From: Prolixibacteraceae bacterium
Lineage (GTDB): Bacteria > Bacteroidota > Bacteroidia > Bacteroidales > Prolixibacteraceae
Reading direction: 5' to 3'
Length of the DNA: 7,754 nucleotides
Assembly (NCBI GenBank): GCA_003516705.1
Contig: DPCJ01000187.1
Coordinates: 1-7,754, forward strand
Positions 1 to 6,519 of the stretch are shown piece after piece; within the stretch, counting starts at the first letter, position 1, and every line of letters begins with the position of its first letter. Below the pieces are notes generated by a model. It saw nothing but the letters and a program-made list of their open reading frames with translations. It was not told the DNA's origin and searched no databases. The translations under genes and the position numbers were made by a program.

Positions 1-42
1 AAATTATAGAAGACTAAAATATTACCTGAAAAAACTAATCAA

Positions 43-1386
43 ATGAACAACAGAAGAGAATTTCTGAAGAAGATGTCAGCCGGGGCTGCCGGAGTTGCAG
101 TTACAAGCTCGTTGATGGGTATGCCGGCAAAAAGTTATCGTCGTATTATTGGTGCCAACGATAGGCTAAATGTGGCCATCGCAGGACTTGGTCGCCGGTT
201 GGGCGCTTATTATGAACCGATTGCCTTAAAAGAGGCCAATGTACAACTTGTGTATTTGTGTGATGTAATGGAAAAACAGCGCCAAAGGGCACTACAAAGT
301 TTTTCGCGGCACATCGATTACAAACCAAAGCTTGAAAACGATATCCATAAAGTTATTGCAGATCCCGATGTTGATGTACTTTTTAATGCAACACCTGATC
401 ACTGGCATACGCCCGGATCGATTCTGGCTTTGAAAGCCGGAAAAAACGTGTATGTTGAAAAACCCTGCAGTCACAACATGTTTGAAAACGAACTGCTTGT
501 AAAAGCAGCAAATAAATATGGCAAAGTGGTTCAGATGGGCAATCAGCAACGTTCATCGGGCCACACCATCGAAATTATTAACGAAATTCATAATGGGGTG
601 ATTGGCGTTCCGTACCGGGCGGTTGCTTTCTATTTAAATAAAAGAGGCGAAGTTCCGTTACAAAAAAAGGTTACTGTGCCAACCGGTCTTGACTGGGATT
701 TATTTCAGGGGCCTGCGCCGCGCCGCGACTACACCGAAGAAACCTGGGATTACAACTGGCACTGGTATGGATGGGATTACGGAACTGCCGAAGCTGGAAA
801 CAACGCCACGCACGAACTGGATGTTGCCCGCTGGGCTTTAAAAGTTGATTTGCCAACCCGCGTGGATATTGAAGCCGGTAAACGCCATTTTTTCAATGAT
901 GGCTGGGAAATGTACGACACAATGGATGCCACGTTCAGGTTTGCGGGCGACAAGGTTATTAAATGGGACGGACGCAGCCGATCTGGTCACGATACTTATA
1001 GAATGGGTGACCGTGGAACCATTATTTTTGGTAGCGAGGGAACTGTTTTTGTTGACCGTGGAAAATATGTTTTGTATGATCGTGCAGGGAAAATTGTAAA
1101 AGAAAGTAAAGGAACATCAAATGAAGCCGGCACTGCACTTGGCGGTGGTGGTGATATGACCACCGGCCACGTCATCAACTTTTTTGATACGATACGCGGA
1201 AAAGCAAAACTTACCGCGCCTATCGACGATGCATCCATCAGTATGGCGATGGTTCATTATTCGAATATTGCATACCGCGCAGGCAAAGGTTTTGATGTGG
1301 ATGATAAAACAGGTTTAATTTACGACCGCGATGCAATGAAATTTTGGGGCCGCAAATATGAACCAGGTTGGGAACCCACCTTATAA
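43..1386 (+). CDS. Tat-exported Gfo/Idh/MocA-family NAD(P)-dependent oxidoreductase
   Basis: A 447-residue protein of the Gfo/Idh/MocA family, whose members oxidise or reduce sugar hydroxyl/keto groups or, in GH109, cleave glycosides by an NAD-dependent redox route. The N-terminus carries a twin-arginine signal (NRREFLKK, Arg4-Arg5) and a hydrophobic Ala/Gly/Val stretch to about residue 27, so the folded, cofactor-loaded protein probably acts in the periplasm. The Rossmann fold begins near residue 42. Its glycine loop is GLGRRLG (48-54), one residue longer than the usual GxGxxG. ATPDHWHT (116-123) and the EKP motif with conserved Lys140 follow. The C-terminal domain has HELDVARW (257-264), giving the family His257/Asp260 pair. 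The ATG at 43 follows an A-rich leader without a Shine-Dalgarno site; the 42 bases before it show no clear promoter, so an upstream operon partner is possible. Neighbouring exported esterase and DUF6807 genes suggest a carbohydrate role. The family call is secure; the substrate, and a GH109-like activity, are undecided. Confidence 0.93.
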   Translation: MNNRREFLKKMSAGAAGVAVTSSLMGMPAKSYRRIIGANDRLNVAIAGLGRRLGAYYEPIALKEANVQLVYLCDVMEKQRQRALQSFSRHIDYKPKLENDIHKVIADPDVDVLFNATPDHWHTPGSILALKAGKNVYVEKPCSHNMFENELLVKAANKYGKVVQMGNQQRSSGHTIEIINEIHNGVIGVPYRAVAFYLNKRGEVPLQKKVTVPTGLDWDLFQGPAPRRDYTEETWDYNWHWYGWDYGTAEAGNNATHELDVARWALKVDLPTRVDIEAGKRHFFNDGWEMYDTMDATFRFAGDKVIKWDGRSRSGHDTYRMGDRGTIIFGSEGTVFVDRGKYVLYDRAGKIVKESKGTSNEAGTALGGGGDMTTGHVINFFDTIRGKAKLTAPIDDASISMAMVHYSNIAYRAGKGFDVDDKTGLIYDRDAMKFWGRKYEPGWEPTL

Positions 1387-1411
1387 GAACTACCTGCCTT
1401 TATTCGGGTTG

Positions 1412-1447
1412 AAAAGCTCTCCGGTTGATTCCGGGGAGTTTTTTATT
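1412..1447 (+). terminator. Rho-independent terminator after the oxidoreductase gene
   Basis: An 8-bp stem, CTCTCCGG (1417-1424) with CCGGGGAG (1431-1438), contains one G-T wobble and closes a TTGATT loop. Six T residues follow (1439-1444), and an A-run before the stem can extend the pairing. It starts about 25 bases after the oxidoreductase stop, so transcription of that gene probably ends or is attenuated here before the esterase gene. Confidence 0.82.
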
Positions 1448-1489
1448 AAAAAACACTATATTCAACCAACTATTTTTAAACCAATAAAA

Positions 1490-2761
1490 ATGAAAGCAAA
1501 CCTATTTTTACTTTTGCTGCTATTTCATATTCAACTCTTTGCACAACCTGCCCGACAACTGGTTCAGGTGGTGGTAACTCCTGACAAGTCCGACTGGAAT
1601 TATAAAACCGGAGATCGCGCTGAGTTTACCGTTACAGTTTTCCGTAACAATGTACCGCTCGATGGCATTGAAGTAAAATACAGCATTCAACCTGAACAGA
1701 TGCCTGCCATCGAAGAAGGAAAACTTACCCTGAAAAAAGGCACTGCAACTGTAAAAGCGCCAAAATTTAAAGACCCCGGTTTTTTGCGTTGCAACGTTTC
1801 TGTCGAGGTTGATGGGAAAACCTATTCTTCCTATTCAACAGCCGCTTTTGAACCCGAAAAAATTCAGCCATCAACTACTTTACCTGCCGATTTTCAGGCA
1901 TTTTGGGAGAAAGCAAAACAAGATTTGGCTAAGGTGGAAATGAAACCTGTAATGAAACTGATGCCTGAACGGTGTACCGATAAAGTGGATGTTTATCACG
2001 TCGGTATTAATAACATTAAAGGGAAAGTGTATGGAATTTTATGCCGGCCAAAATCCGAAGGGAAATACCCGGCGATTTTGCATGTTCCGGGTGCGGGAAT
2101 CCGTCCATATTTCGGTGATATTGCCGGGGCTGAAAAGGGTTTTATCACTTTTCAGATTGGAATTCATGGTATTCCGGTAAACCTGGACGCAGGGGTCTAC
2201 AATGATTTGGCCGCAGGCGCTTTGGAAGGTTACCCGGTTACTAATATGGATAATAAAGATTTTTATTACTACAAACGTGTGTATCTGGGATGTGTTCGCG
2301 CGGTTGATTTTATTGAATCGCTTGGTTGTTTCGACGGAAAAACCATTGGCGTTACAGGCGGAAGTCAGGGAGGTGCACTCTCGGTAATTACTGCCGGTCT
2401 CGACAGCCGCATCGATTATCTTGCTGCATTTTATCCGGCCCTTTCTGACCTCACCGGGTATTTGAACGAAAGGGCAGGAGGATGGCCGCATATGTTTAAG
2501 AATGCTTTTACCAATAAGCCCGAAAAAGTGGAAACCTCAAAATATTACGACGTGGTAAATTTTGCCCGCTTTGTAAAAGTGCCTGGCTGGTACAGTTGGG
2601 GCTACAACGACAATGTTTGTCCGCCAACCTCGATGCACGCGGCTTACAACGTGATTCCGGGCAAAAAGGAACTGCATATTTTTCAGGAAACCCAGCATTG
2701 GACATTTCCGGAGCAAAACGAACGGAAAAACAACTGGTTCTATCAACAACTGAAAAAATAA
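1490..2761 (+). CDS. Secreted acetylxylan esterase/AXE1-type alpha/beta-hydrolase
   Basis: A 423-residue carbohydrate-esterase-like protein related to acetylxylan esterases and cephalosporin-C deacetylases (AXE1, CE7-like), which remove acetyl groups from sugars. The ATG at 1490 is chosen because it opens directly onto a signal peptide (Leu-rich core at residues 5-12, likely cleavage at FA-Q, 18/19). The frame stays open upstream to 1358, but that extension would overlap the previous gene and read through its terminator. Residues about 25-120 are beta-rich and Ig-like, as in many Bacteroidota homologues. The alpha/beta-hydrolase domain runs from about 130 to the end. The nucleophile elbow is GGSQG (290-294, Ser292); the likely triad partners are Asp374 in GYNDNVCPP and His403 in TQHWTF. 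DUF6807 follows after 12 bases, so the two are probably co-transcribed. A deacylating role is likely; whether the substrate is xylan, another polysaccharide or a small glycoside is unknown. Confidence 0.9.
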   Translation: MKANLFLLLLLFHIQLFAQPARQLVQVVVTPDKSDWNYKTGDRAEFTVTVFRNNVPLDGIEVKYSIQPEQMPAIEEGKLTLKKGTATVKAPKFKDPGFLRCNVSVEVDGKTYSSYSTAAFEPEKIQPSTTLPADFQAFWEKAKQDLAKVEMKPVMKLMPERCTDKVDVYHVGINNIKGKVYGILCRPKSEGKYPAILHVPGAGIRPYFGDIAGAEKGFITFQIGIHGIPVNLDAGVYNDLAAGALEGYPVTNMDNKDFYYYKRVYLGCVRAVDFIESLGCFDGKTIGVTGGSQGGALSVITAGLDSRIDYLAAFYPALSDLTGYLNERAGGWPHMFKNAFTNKPEKVETSKYYDVVNFARFVKVPGWYSWGYNDNVCPPTSMHAAYNVIPGKKELHIFQETQHWTFPEQNERKNNWFYQQLKK

Positions 2762-2773
2762 AAACTTCTGCAA

Positions 2774-3694
2774 ATGAGATTCTCTGCTTTATTGTGTGTT
2801 TTTGTTATTTCAATGTTTACTTCCACGGCCCAGGTGAAAATGAAAAAAACTGTAAACGGCCTGTTATTCACCGAAAGAAGTGACAGTGTTTTGCTCTACC
2901 GCAATAAACTTGTGAGTATTGATGGCAAATTTACGCGCACACATTACATTCACCCGTTGTGGGCGCCTGACGGAAAAATACTTACAGAAGATTTTCCAAT
3001 CGACCACCCACATCATCGTGGTATTTTCTGGGCATGGCACCAGATTGTAGTTAATGGCAAAAATATTTGCGATGGCTGGGAGTTAAAAAATTTCAGCCAA
3101 AAAATCAATGATTTGCAGTTTCGGGCGCTTAAAAATGGGAGTGCGGAATTAAAAACTGAAGTGGAGTGGGCGTCGCCAAATCTGAAAAATGAAAGTGGAA
3201 AACTTATTCCGATGATTCAGGAAAAAACAAAAATCATTATTCACCCGGCGGTAAAGAACTATCGGAAAATTGATTTCGAAATCAGTTTGCTGGCTTTGGT
3301 CGAAAATCTTTCGATTGGAGGTTCAGCCGATGAAAAGGGGTACAGTGGTTTTTCGGCTCGCATTAAATTACCTGAAGATGTTGTTTTTAAAGAAGTTGCA
3401 GGGAATGTATTGCCGCAGAATACTGCTGTTGTTTCTCCCGGTTACATCGATATTTCGGGTGGAATGTTGAAAAACGGAAAACCGGGTGGTGTGGTGATAG
3501 TCGATTTTCCTGAGAACCCGGGTTATCCGCAGCCGTGGATTCTAAGGGCAAAAAACAGTATGCAAAATGCAGCGTGGCCTGGAAATCAGCTGGTACAAAT
3601 TTCAACAAAGGAACCGCTGGTTTTGAAATATTCGCTGCTGGTTTACAGCGGTGAAATGAAAGGGAAAACCATTCAAAAGATGCTTCAGCATTAG
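2774..3694 (+). CDS. Secreted DUF6807 ('PmoA-like') family protein
   Basis: A 306-residue protein with a signal peptide (hydrophobic residues 4-17, likely cleavage at TA-Q, 19/20). The mature protein matches my knowledge of DUF6807, a family many databases label 'methane oxygenase PmoA'. It is soluble, with no membrane helices after the signal, and is not the particulate methane monooxygenase subunit. Diagnostic segments are HPLWAPDGKILTEDFP (60-75) followed by DHPHHRGIFWAW (77-88), whose His78, His80 and His81 could bind metal or form an active site; KGYSGFSAR (188-196); and a C-terminal AAWPG (266-270). No biochemical function is known to me for the family. It lies 12 bases after the AXE1 esterase and in the same cluster as a Gfo/Idh/MocA protein, which points to modified-sugar metabolism outside the cytoplasm. 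The ATG at 2774 is the only start that keeps the whole signal peptide. Family assignment is confident; function is not. Confidence 0.88.
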   Translation: MRFSALLCVFVISMFTSTAQVKMKKTVNGLLFTERSDSVLLYRNKLVSIDGKFTRTHYIHPLWAPDGKILTEDFPIDHPHHRGIFWAWHQIVVNGKNICDGWELKNFSQKINDLQFRALKNGSAELKTEVEWASPNLKNESGKLIPMIQEKTKIIIHPAVKNYRKIDFEISLLALVENLSIGGSADEKGYSGFSARIKLPEDVVFKEVAGNVLPQNTAVVSPGYIDISGGMLKNGKPGGVVIVDFPENPGYPQPWILRAKNSMQNAAWPGNQLVQISTKEPLVLKYSLLVYSGEMKGKTIQKMLQH

Positions 3695-3737
3695 ACAAAT
3701 GAATAAGGACATTTTGATAATAGAATAATCGATGTGG

Positions 3738-3880
3738 CTAAAACCCATTTTAGAAGCACAAATTAAAAACGTCAGCTAAAGCAGACGGCAATACATGAAA
3801 AGCAAAAGGAGAGTCGGATGTATTGCCGTTCGCTTCAGCGAACGGACTTGTAAAAGGATTGATAAGAGGGTTTTAACCTC
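3738..3880. repeat. REP/BIME-like composite palindromic element
   Basis: Several inverted repeats are packed together. ACGGCAATACAT (3785-3796) and ATGTATTGCCGT (3818-3829) form a perfect 12-bp stem around a 21-base loop. Each arm runs into its own outer hairpin. On the left, CGTC-A-GC-TAAA-GC-A-GACG spans 3770-3787; on the right, CCGTTCGC-TTCA-GCGAACGG spans 3826-3845. The left arm with its hairpin is a diverged reverse complement of the right arm with its hairpin, so the unit looks like two REP units in inverted orientation. Outside it, TAAAACCC (3739-3746) is inverted as GGGTTTTA (3868-3875), a possible end repeat, and CTAAAA/TTTTAG (3738-3743/3748-3753) forms a small hairpin. The palindromes are seen directly; that this is a dispersed genomic repeat is inference. 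An RNA structure in the 3' UTR of the DUF6807 transcript is the main alternative. Confidence 0.6.
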
Positions 3881-3942
3881 ATTCTGAAATTTTGGCCTGC
3901 ATTGATAATGAGCCTGATTCATGAAAATATTCCTTTAGAATA

Positions 3943-3983
3943 GCAAATAAAAACACCCGCCGGAATCAACCAACGGGTGTTTT
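3943..3983 (-). terminator. Rho-independent terminator of the decarboxylase operon
   Basis: On the minus strand a 10-base arm (complement of 3974-3983) pairs perfectly with a second arm (complement of 3950-3959) around a 14-base loop, and the strand continues as TTTTTATTTGC. It starts 24 bases after the stop of the beta-subunit gene and ends the operon. Four T residues on the plus side (3980-3983) may let it also stop transcripts from the DUF6807 side. Confidence 0.87.
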
Positions 3984-4007
3984 AAGTTGTAGCTGTTTAA
4001 TATATAA

Positions 4008-5162
4008 TTATGCAAGAAAGCTGAGTAAAATACCTGCTGCAACCGCCGAGCCGATTACTCCGGCCACGTTTGGTCCCATGGCGTGCATCAGCAGGTGGTT
4101 TGTTTTATCGTATTCCAAACCCACAACCTGTGAAACACGGGCGCTGTCGGGTACTGCCGAAACTCCGGCATTCCCGATTAACGGATTCATTTTATTACCC
4201 TCTTTCAGGAAGAGGTTGATGATTTTTACAAACATCACACCGCCAAAAGTGGCTACTACAAACGATGCTGCTCCCAAAGCAAAAATTCCGATTGATTTTA
4301 ATGTAAGAAATGTTGTTGCCTGAGTAGAGGCACCAACTGTCAATCCTATAAGAATCGTTACAATGTCAATCATCGGACCTTTCGCTGTATCAGCTAAACG
4401 CTTGGTTACACCGCTTTCTTTTAATAAGTTACCAAAGAAAAGCATTCCTAAAAGTGGCAAGCCACTGGGTACAATAAACGTGGTGAGCAACATACCGGCA
4501 ATAGCAAAAATTACTTTTTCGGTCTTCGACACGGCACGTGGAGGTTTCATTCTGATTAACCTTTCCTTTTTGGTTGTAAGCAATTTCATCACCGGAGGCT
4601 GAATTACCGGAACCAGCGCCATGTACGAATAAGCTGCAATGGCAATCGCTCCCATTAAATCAGGTGCAAGTTTCGATGACAGGAAGATTGCAGTTGGTCC
4701 ATCAGCACCACCGATAATTCCGATAGCACCGGCTTCAGTCGGGCTGAAACCCAATGCCAAAGCAAGACAATAGGCACCAAAGATACCTAACTGTGCGGCA
4801 GCACCAATTAGAATTAATTTCGGGTTTGAAATTAGTGCCGAAAAGTCGGTCATTGCCCCGATTCCCAGGAAAATCAACGGAGGATAAATACCCTGAAGAA
4901 CCCCAAAATAGAGGTAGTTTAATACGCTTCCCGATTCGTAAACGCCAATCTGGTAACCAGGAGCAAACGCAATATTACCCACGAGAATACCAAAGCCGAT
5001 GGGAATCAATAACATTGGTTCAAATTCTTTTGCTATAGCCAGGTATATAAATGCCAGACCTACACAAATCATTATCACATGACCAACGGTAAGATTTGCA
5101 AAGGCGGTAAACTGTAGAAATTGCGCTAAATGTTCAACGATAAAATCAAAGAATGTTCCCAT
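4008..5162 (-). CDS. oadB: Sodium ion-translocating decarboxylase, beta subunit (OadB/MmdB/GcdB family)
   Basis: A 384-residue polytopic inner-membrane protein that decarboxylates carboxybiotin and couples this to Na+ export. Hydrophobic helices fill most of the length. The family signatures are intact: GGADGPTAIF (151-160) with Asp154, equivalent to the essential Asp203 of Klebsiella OadB; AAYSYMALVP (176-185) with Tyr180, matching Tyr229; and NPLIGNAGVSAVPDSAR (326-342), supplying the equivalents of Asn373, Gly377, Ser382 and Arg389. The C-terminal HAMGPNVAGVIGSAVAAG (360-377) is also typical. The numbering comparison comes from memory of the Klebsiella work and the motif spacing. It is the last gene of the operon, starting 3 bases after the biotin carrier, with an AGGAG ribosome site inside that gene's end and a terminator just downstream. 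The partner subunits favour methylmalonyl-CoA decarboxylase over oxaloacetate or glutaconyl-CoA decarboxylase, but this subunit alone cannot tell them apart. Confidence 0.96.
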   Translation of the reverse strand: MGTFFDFIVEHLAQFLQFTAFANLTVGHVIMICVGLAFIYLAIAKEFEPMLLIPIGFGILVGNIAFAPGYQIGVYESGSVLNYLYFGVLQGIYPPLIFLGIGAMTDFSALISNPKLILIGAAAQLGIFGAYCLALALGFSPTEAGAIGIIGGADGPTAIFLSSKLAPDLMGAIAIAAYSYMALVPVIQPPVMKLLTTKKERLIRMKPPRAVSKTEKVIFAIAGMLLTTFIVPSGLPLLGMLFFGNLLKESGVTKRLADTAKGPMIDIVTILIGLTVGASTQATTFLTLKSIGIFALGAASFVVATFGGVMFVKIINLFLKEGNKMNPLIGNAGVSAVPDSARVSQVVGLEYDKTNHLLMHAMGPNVAGVIGSAVAAGILLSFLA

Positions 5163-5165
5163 GTT

Positions 5166-5609
5166 TTATTCTCCTATTATAATTAACACATCGCCTTCCA
5201 TTACACTGTCGCCTTTGTGTTTTAAAATTGAAACCACTTTTCCGGCCTTGTCAGCTTCAATGTTGTTTTCCATTTTCATGGCTTCGAGCATCAGCAGTTT
5301 CTGACCCATTTTAACTAAATCGCCTTCGCGAACAAACATTTCGAGAATAACACCGGGTAGCGGAGATTTAATACTACCTGCACCTTTTGGTGCTGATGGG
5401 CTTGCTGTTTTTGCCACCGACGGATGCGCATCGGTGGAAGGAACTGCCACCTGACGAACAAGTTTGGGTGTTTTTGTGGTTTTCATCGTTTTGTCAACTT
5501 CAACTTTATAAACAGTTCCGTTAACTTCAATTTCGGCAATATTATCCTCAATATTAAGGATTTCGGTCTCGTATTGATTGCCGTTTATGGTAAACTTAAA
5601 TTTCTTCAT
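5166..5609 (-). CDS. Biotin carboxyl carrier subunit of the decarboxylase
   Basis: A 147-residue biotin/lipoyl-attachment protein that carries the carboxyl group from the cytoplasmic carboxyltransferase to the membrane beta subunit. The C-terminal domain (about 78-147) begins with IKSPLPGVI (80-88) and holds the biotinylation motif EAMKMEN (109-115), with Lys112 the expected biotin site 35 residues from the end. Residues 1-40 form a small beta-rich N-terminal segment (MKKFKFTING...). Residues about 54-79 are a Pro/Ala/Ser/Thr-rich flexible linker of the kind that lets the biotin domain swing between active sites. It sits 2 bases after the OadG-like gene and 3 bases before the beta subunit, matching the gamma (biotin) subunit position in methylmalonyl-CoA decarboxylase operons such as Veillonella mmdADECB. 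The carrier of an acetyl- or propionyl-CoA carboxylase would look similar, but the adjoining OadB-type pump argues against that. No biotin carboxylase is visible here. Confidence 0.95.
   Translation of the reverse strand: MKKFKFTINGNQYETEILNIEDNIAEIEVNGTVYKVEVDKTMKTTKTPKLVRQVAVPSTDAHPSVAKTASPSAPKGAGSIKSPLPGVILEMFVREGDLVKMGQKLLMLEAMKMENNIEADKAGKVVSILKHKGDSVMEGDVLIIIGE
5171..5175 (-). promoter_or_regulatory. Shine-Dalgarno site for the beta subunit
   Basis: The minus strand reads AGGAG eight bases before the ATG of the beta-subunit gene, inside the last codons of the biotin-carrier gene. It supports the start at 5162 and suggests translational coupling. A well-placed site is notable because the other starts in this window show none. 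Confidence 0.6.
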
Positions 5610-5611
5610 GA

Positions 5612-6511
5612 TTATCGGTTATTTGGTATTTTTCTTAATGTGTAAATTTTTGAACTCCAGGGTGAATAGGTCCGCGAAACTTTCTGGATAGTTAAAACAG
5701 TGTTTTCGTAATCGTGCATTTCACTTTGGTACAGGTGGAGTGCCATAGCAATTGCTGCATTTACTTCGCCCGACATTTCTGCATCTTCATGTACCTGTTT
5801 TGAATTGTCGGCTACTGGTTTAACTTTTGGTGTAGCTTTGCGAATAAAGTAGCGCCCCATATTTTTATAAATGACGAACAAAATTGCCAGTGCCGAAAAC
5901 ACAACAAACATGGCAATCATTGTCATCCCTATTCCGTAAGGATCCATTTCAACAAAACTTTCACCCGCCGATTTCTTTTTGGTGTAATCGTTGTTGGCTC
6001 CCGGAGTCGATTTTTCAAGGAACACCCATTCATCACTATCGTTTGATGGTCTTCCGAAAGTGATATCTGGTTTTTGACCTGAAGGAATTTCAATTTTGTC
6101 AATCAGAGTTTTTCCGTTGGCATCAAAAATGGCAATTGTTCTACCGTCACTTAAATCGAAATTCAAATGAAAAATTCCACGGGTTGGGTGATTATCGGCC
6201 CAAAACACAATGTAATTTCTTGCAGGAATTTTTGTTACCGGGTCACCTGTGGGAATCCAGTATTTGGTTGGATTGTTTAAATCATCAGTCAAATAGCATC
6301 CACCGATGTTTACTGTATTATAGGATGAATTGAATATCTCAATCCATGCGCTGTGTTCGCCAAAATCGTCAACCGCATTCGAATCGTTATAAACCAGAAT
6401 CTCATTCAGCTTTAATGCAACTGCATTTTGAGCATCAACAGAAACGCTGGTAAAAACAATCAGCAGCAGTGCTACAATTCCAGGTATGATTTTATTTATT
6501 CTTTTTCGCAT
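5612..6511 (-). CDS. Fused lamin-tail domain/OadG-like decarboxylase membrane subunit
   Basis: A 299-residue protein with two modules. After a signal-like hydrophobic segment (about 9-24, then VDAQ) comes a lamin-tail domain (about 33-172): KLNEILVYND, then AWIEIFNSS with a conserved Glu, GGCYLTDD, IPARNYIVFWAD, and the typical ending STPGANN (168-174). The second module is OadG-like: DPYGIGMTMIAMFVVF leads a single membrane helix (about 194-215), a charged linker follows, and the C-terminal segment has NAAIAMALHLYQ (251-262) and YSPWSSKIYTLR (282-293). OadG-type subunits (MmdD delta in methylmalonyl-CoA decarboxylase) anchor and assemble the carboxyltransferase with the beta subunit. The usual OadG topology, N-terminus out and C-terminus in, puts the lamin-tail domain in the periplasm. 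The gene is much longer than the roughly 80-120 residues of classical OadG/MmdD, and the extra length is the lamin-tail part. It starts 8 bases after the carboxyltransferase. The domain calls are strong; the role of the lamin-tail domain is unknown. Confidence 0.9.
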   Translation of the reverse strand: MRKRINKIIPGIVALLLIVFTSVSVDAQNAVALKLNEILVYNDSNAVDDFGEHSAWIEIFNSSYNTVNIGGCYLTDDLNNPTKYWIPTGDPVTKIPARNYIVFWADNHPTRGIFHLNFDLSDGRTIAIFDANGKTLIDKIEIPSGQKPDITFGRPSNDSDEWVFLEKSTPGANNDYTKKKSAGESFVEMDPYGIGMTMIAMFVVFSALAILFVIYKNMGRYFIRKATPKVKPVADNSKQVHEDAEMSGEVNAAIAMALHLYQSEMHDYENTVLTIQKVSRTYSPWSSKIYTLRKIPNNR

Positions 6512-6519
6512 ACCTCAAT

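Larger units (their letters stand above)
3695..4007. other. Convergent intergenic region without a gene
   Basis: These 313 bases separate the plus-strand DUF6807 gene from the end of the minus-strand decarboxylase operon. I see no credible coding sequence. The region holds a complex palindromic element (about 3738-3880) and the terminator of the minus-strand operon (3943-3983). No obvious plus-strand terminator with a long T-tract follows the DUF6807 stop; the minus-strand hairpin has a short TTTT on its plus side (3980-3983) and may work in both directions. Confidence 0.8.

Noticed and set aside
1358..1489. Upstream in-frame extension of the esterase gene to an ATG at 1358
   Set aside because: It would overlap the oxidoreductase gene, read through a clear terminator hairpin and bury the signal peptide; the ATG at 1490 opens directly onto that signal peptide.
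2039..2491. 150-codon open frame antisense to the esterase gene
   Set aside because: It lies wholly inside the well-supported esterase coding region, and its translation is Cys/Asn-rich with no recognisable domain, as expected of a shadow frame.
2774..3694. Genuine particulate methane monooxygenase subunit
   Set aside because: No multiple membrane helices, a cleavable signal peptide and the DUF6807 motifs; the PmoA label is a naming artefact of this family.
3699..3728. Nine-codon ORF (MNKDILIIE) right after the DUF6807 stop, resembling the first residues of a response regulator
   Set aside because: Far too short to judge, with no continuing homologous sequence in any frame after its stop; most likely chance.
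3738..3880. CRISPR array or insertion sequence in the convergent gap
   Set aside because: The repeats are inverted, not direct and regularly spaced, and there is no transposase or integrase coding sequence in or near the gap.
6512..6516. GAGGT on the minus strand as a ribosome site for the lamin-tail/OadG gene
   Set aside because: It touches the ATG with no spacer, so it cannot act as a Shine-Dalgarno site for that start, and there is no better downstream start that keeps the signal-like segment.
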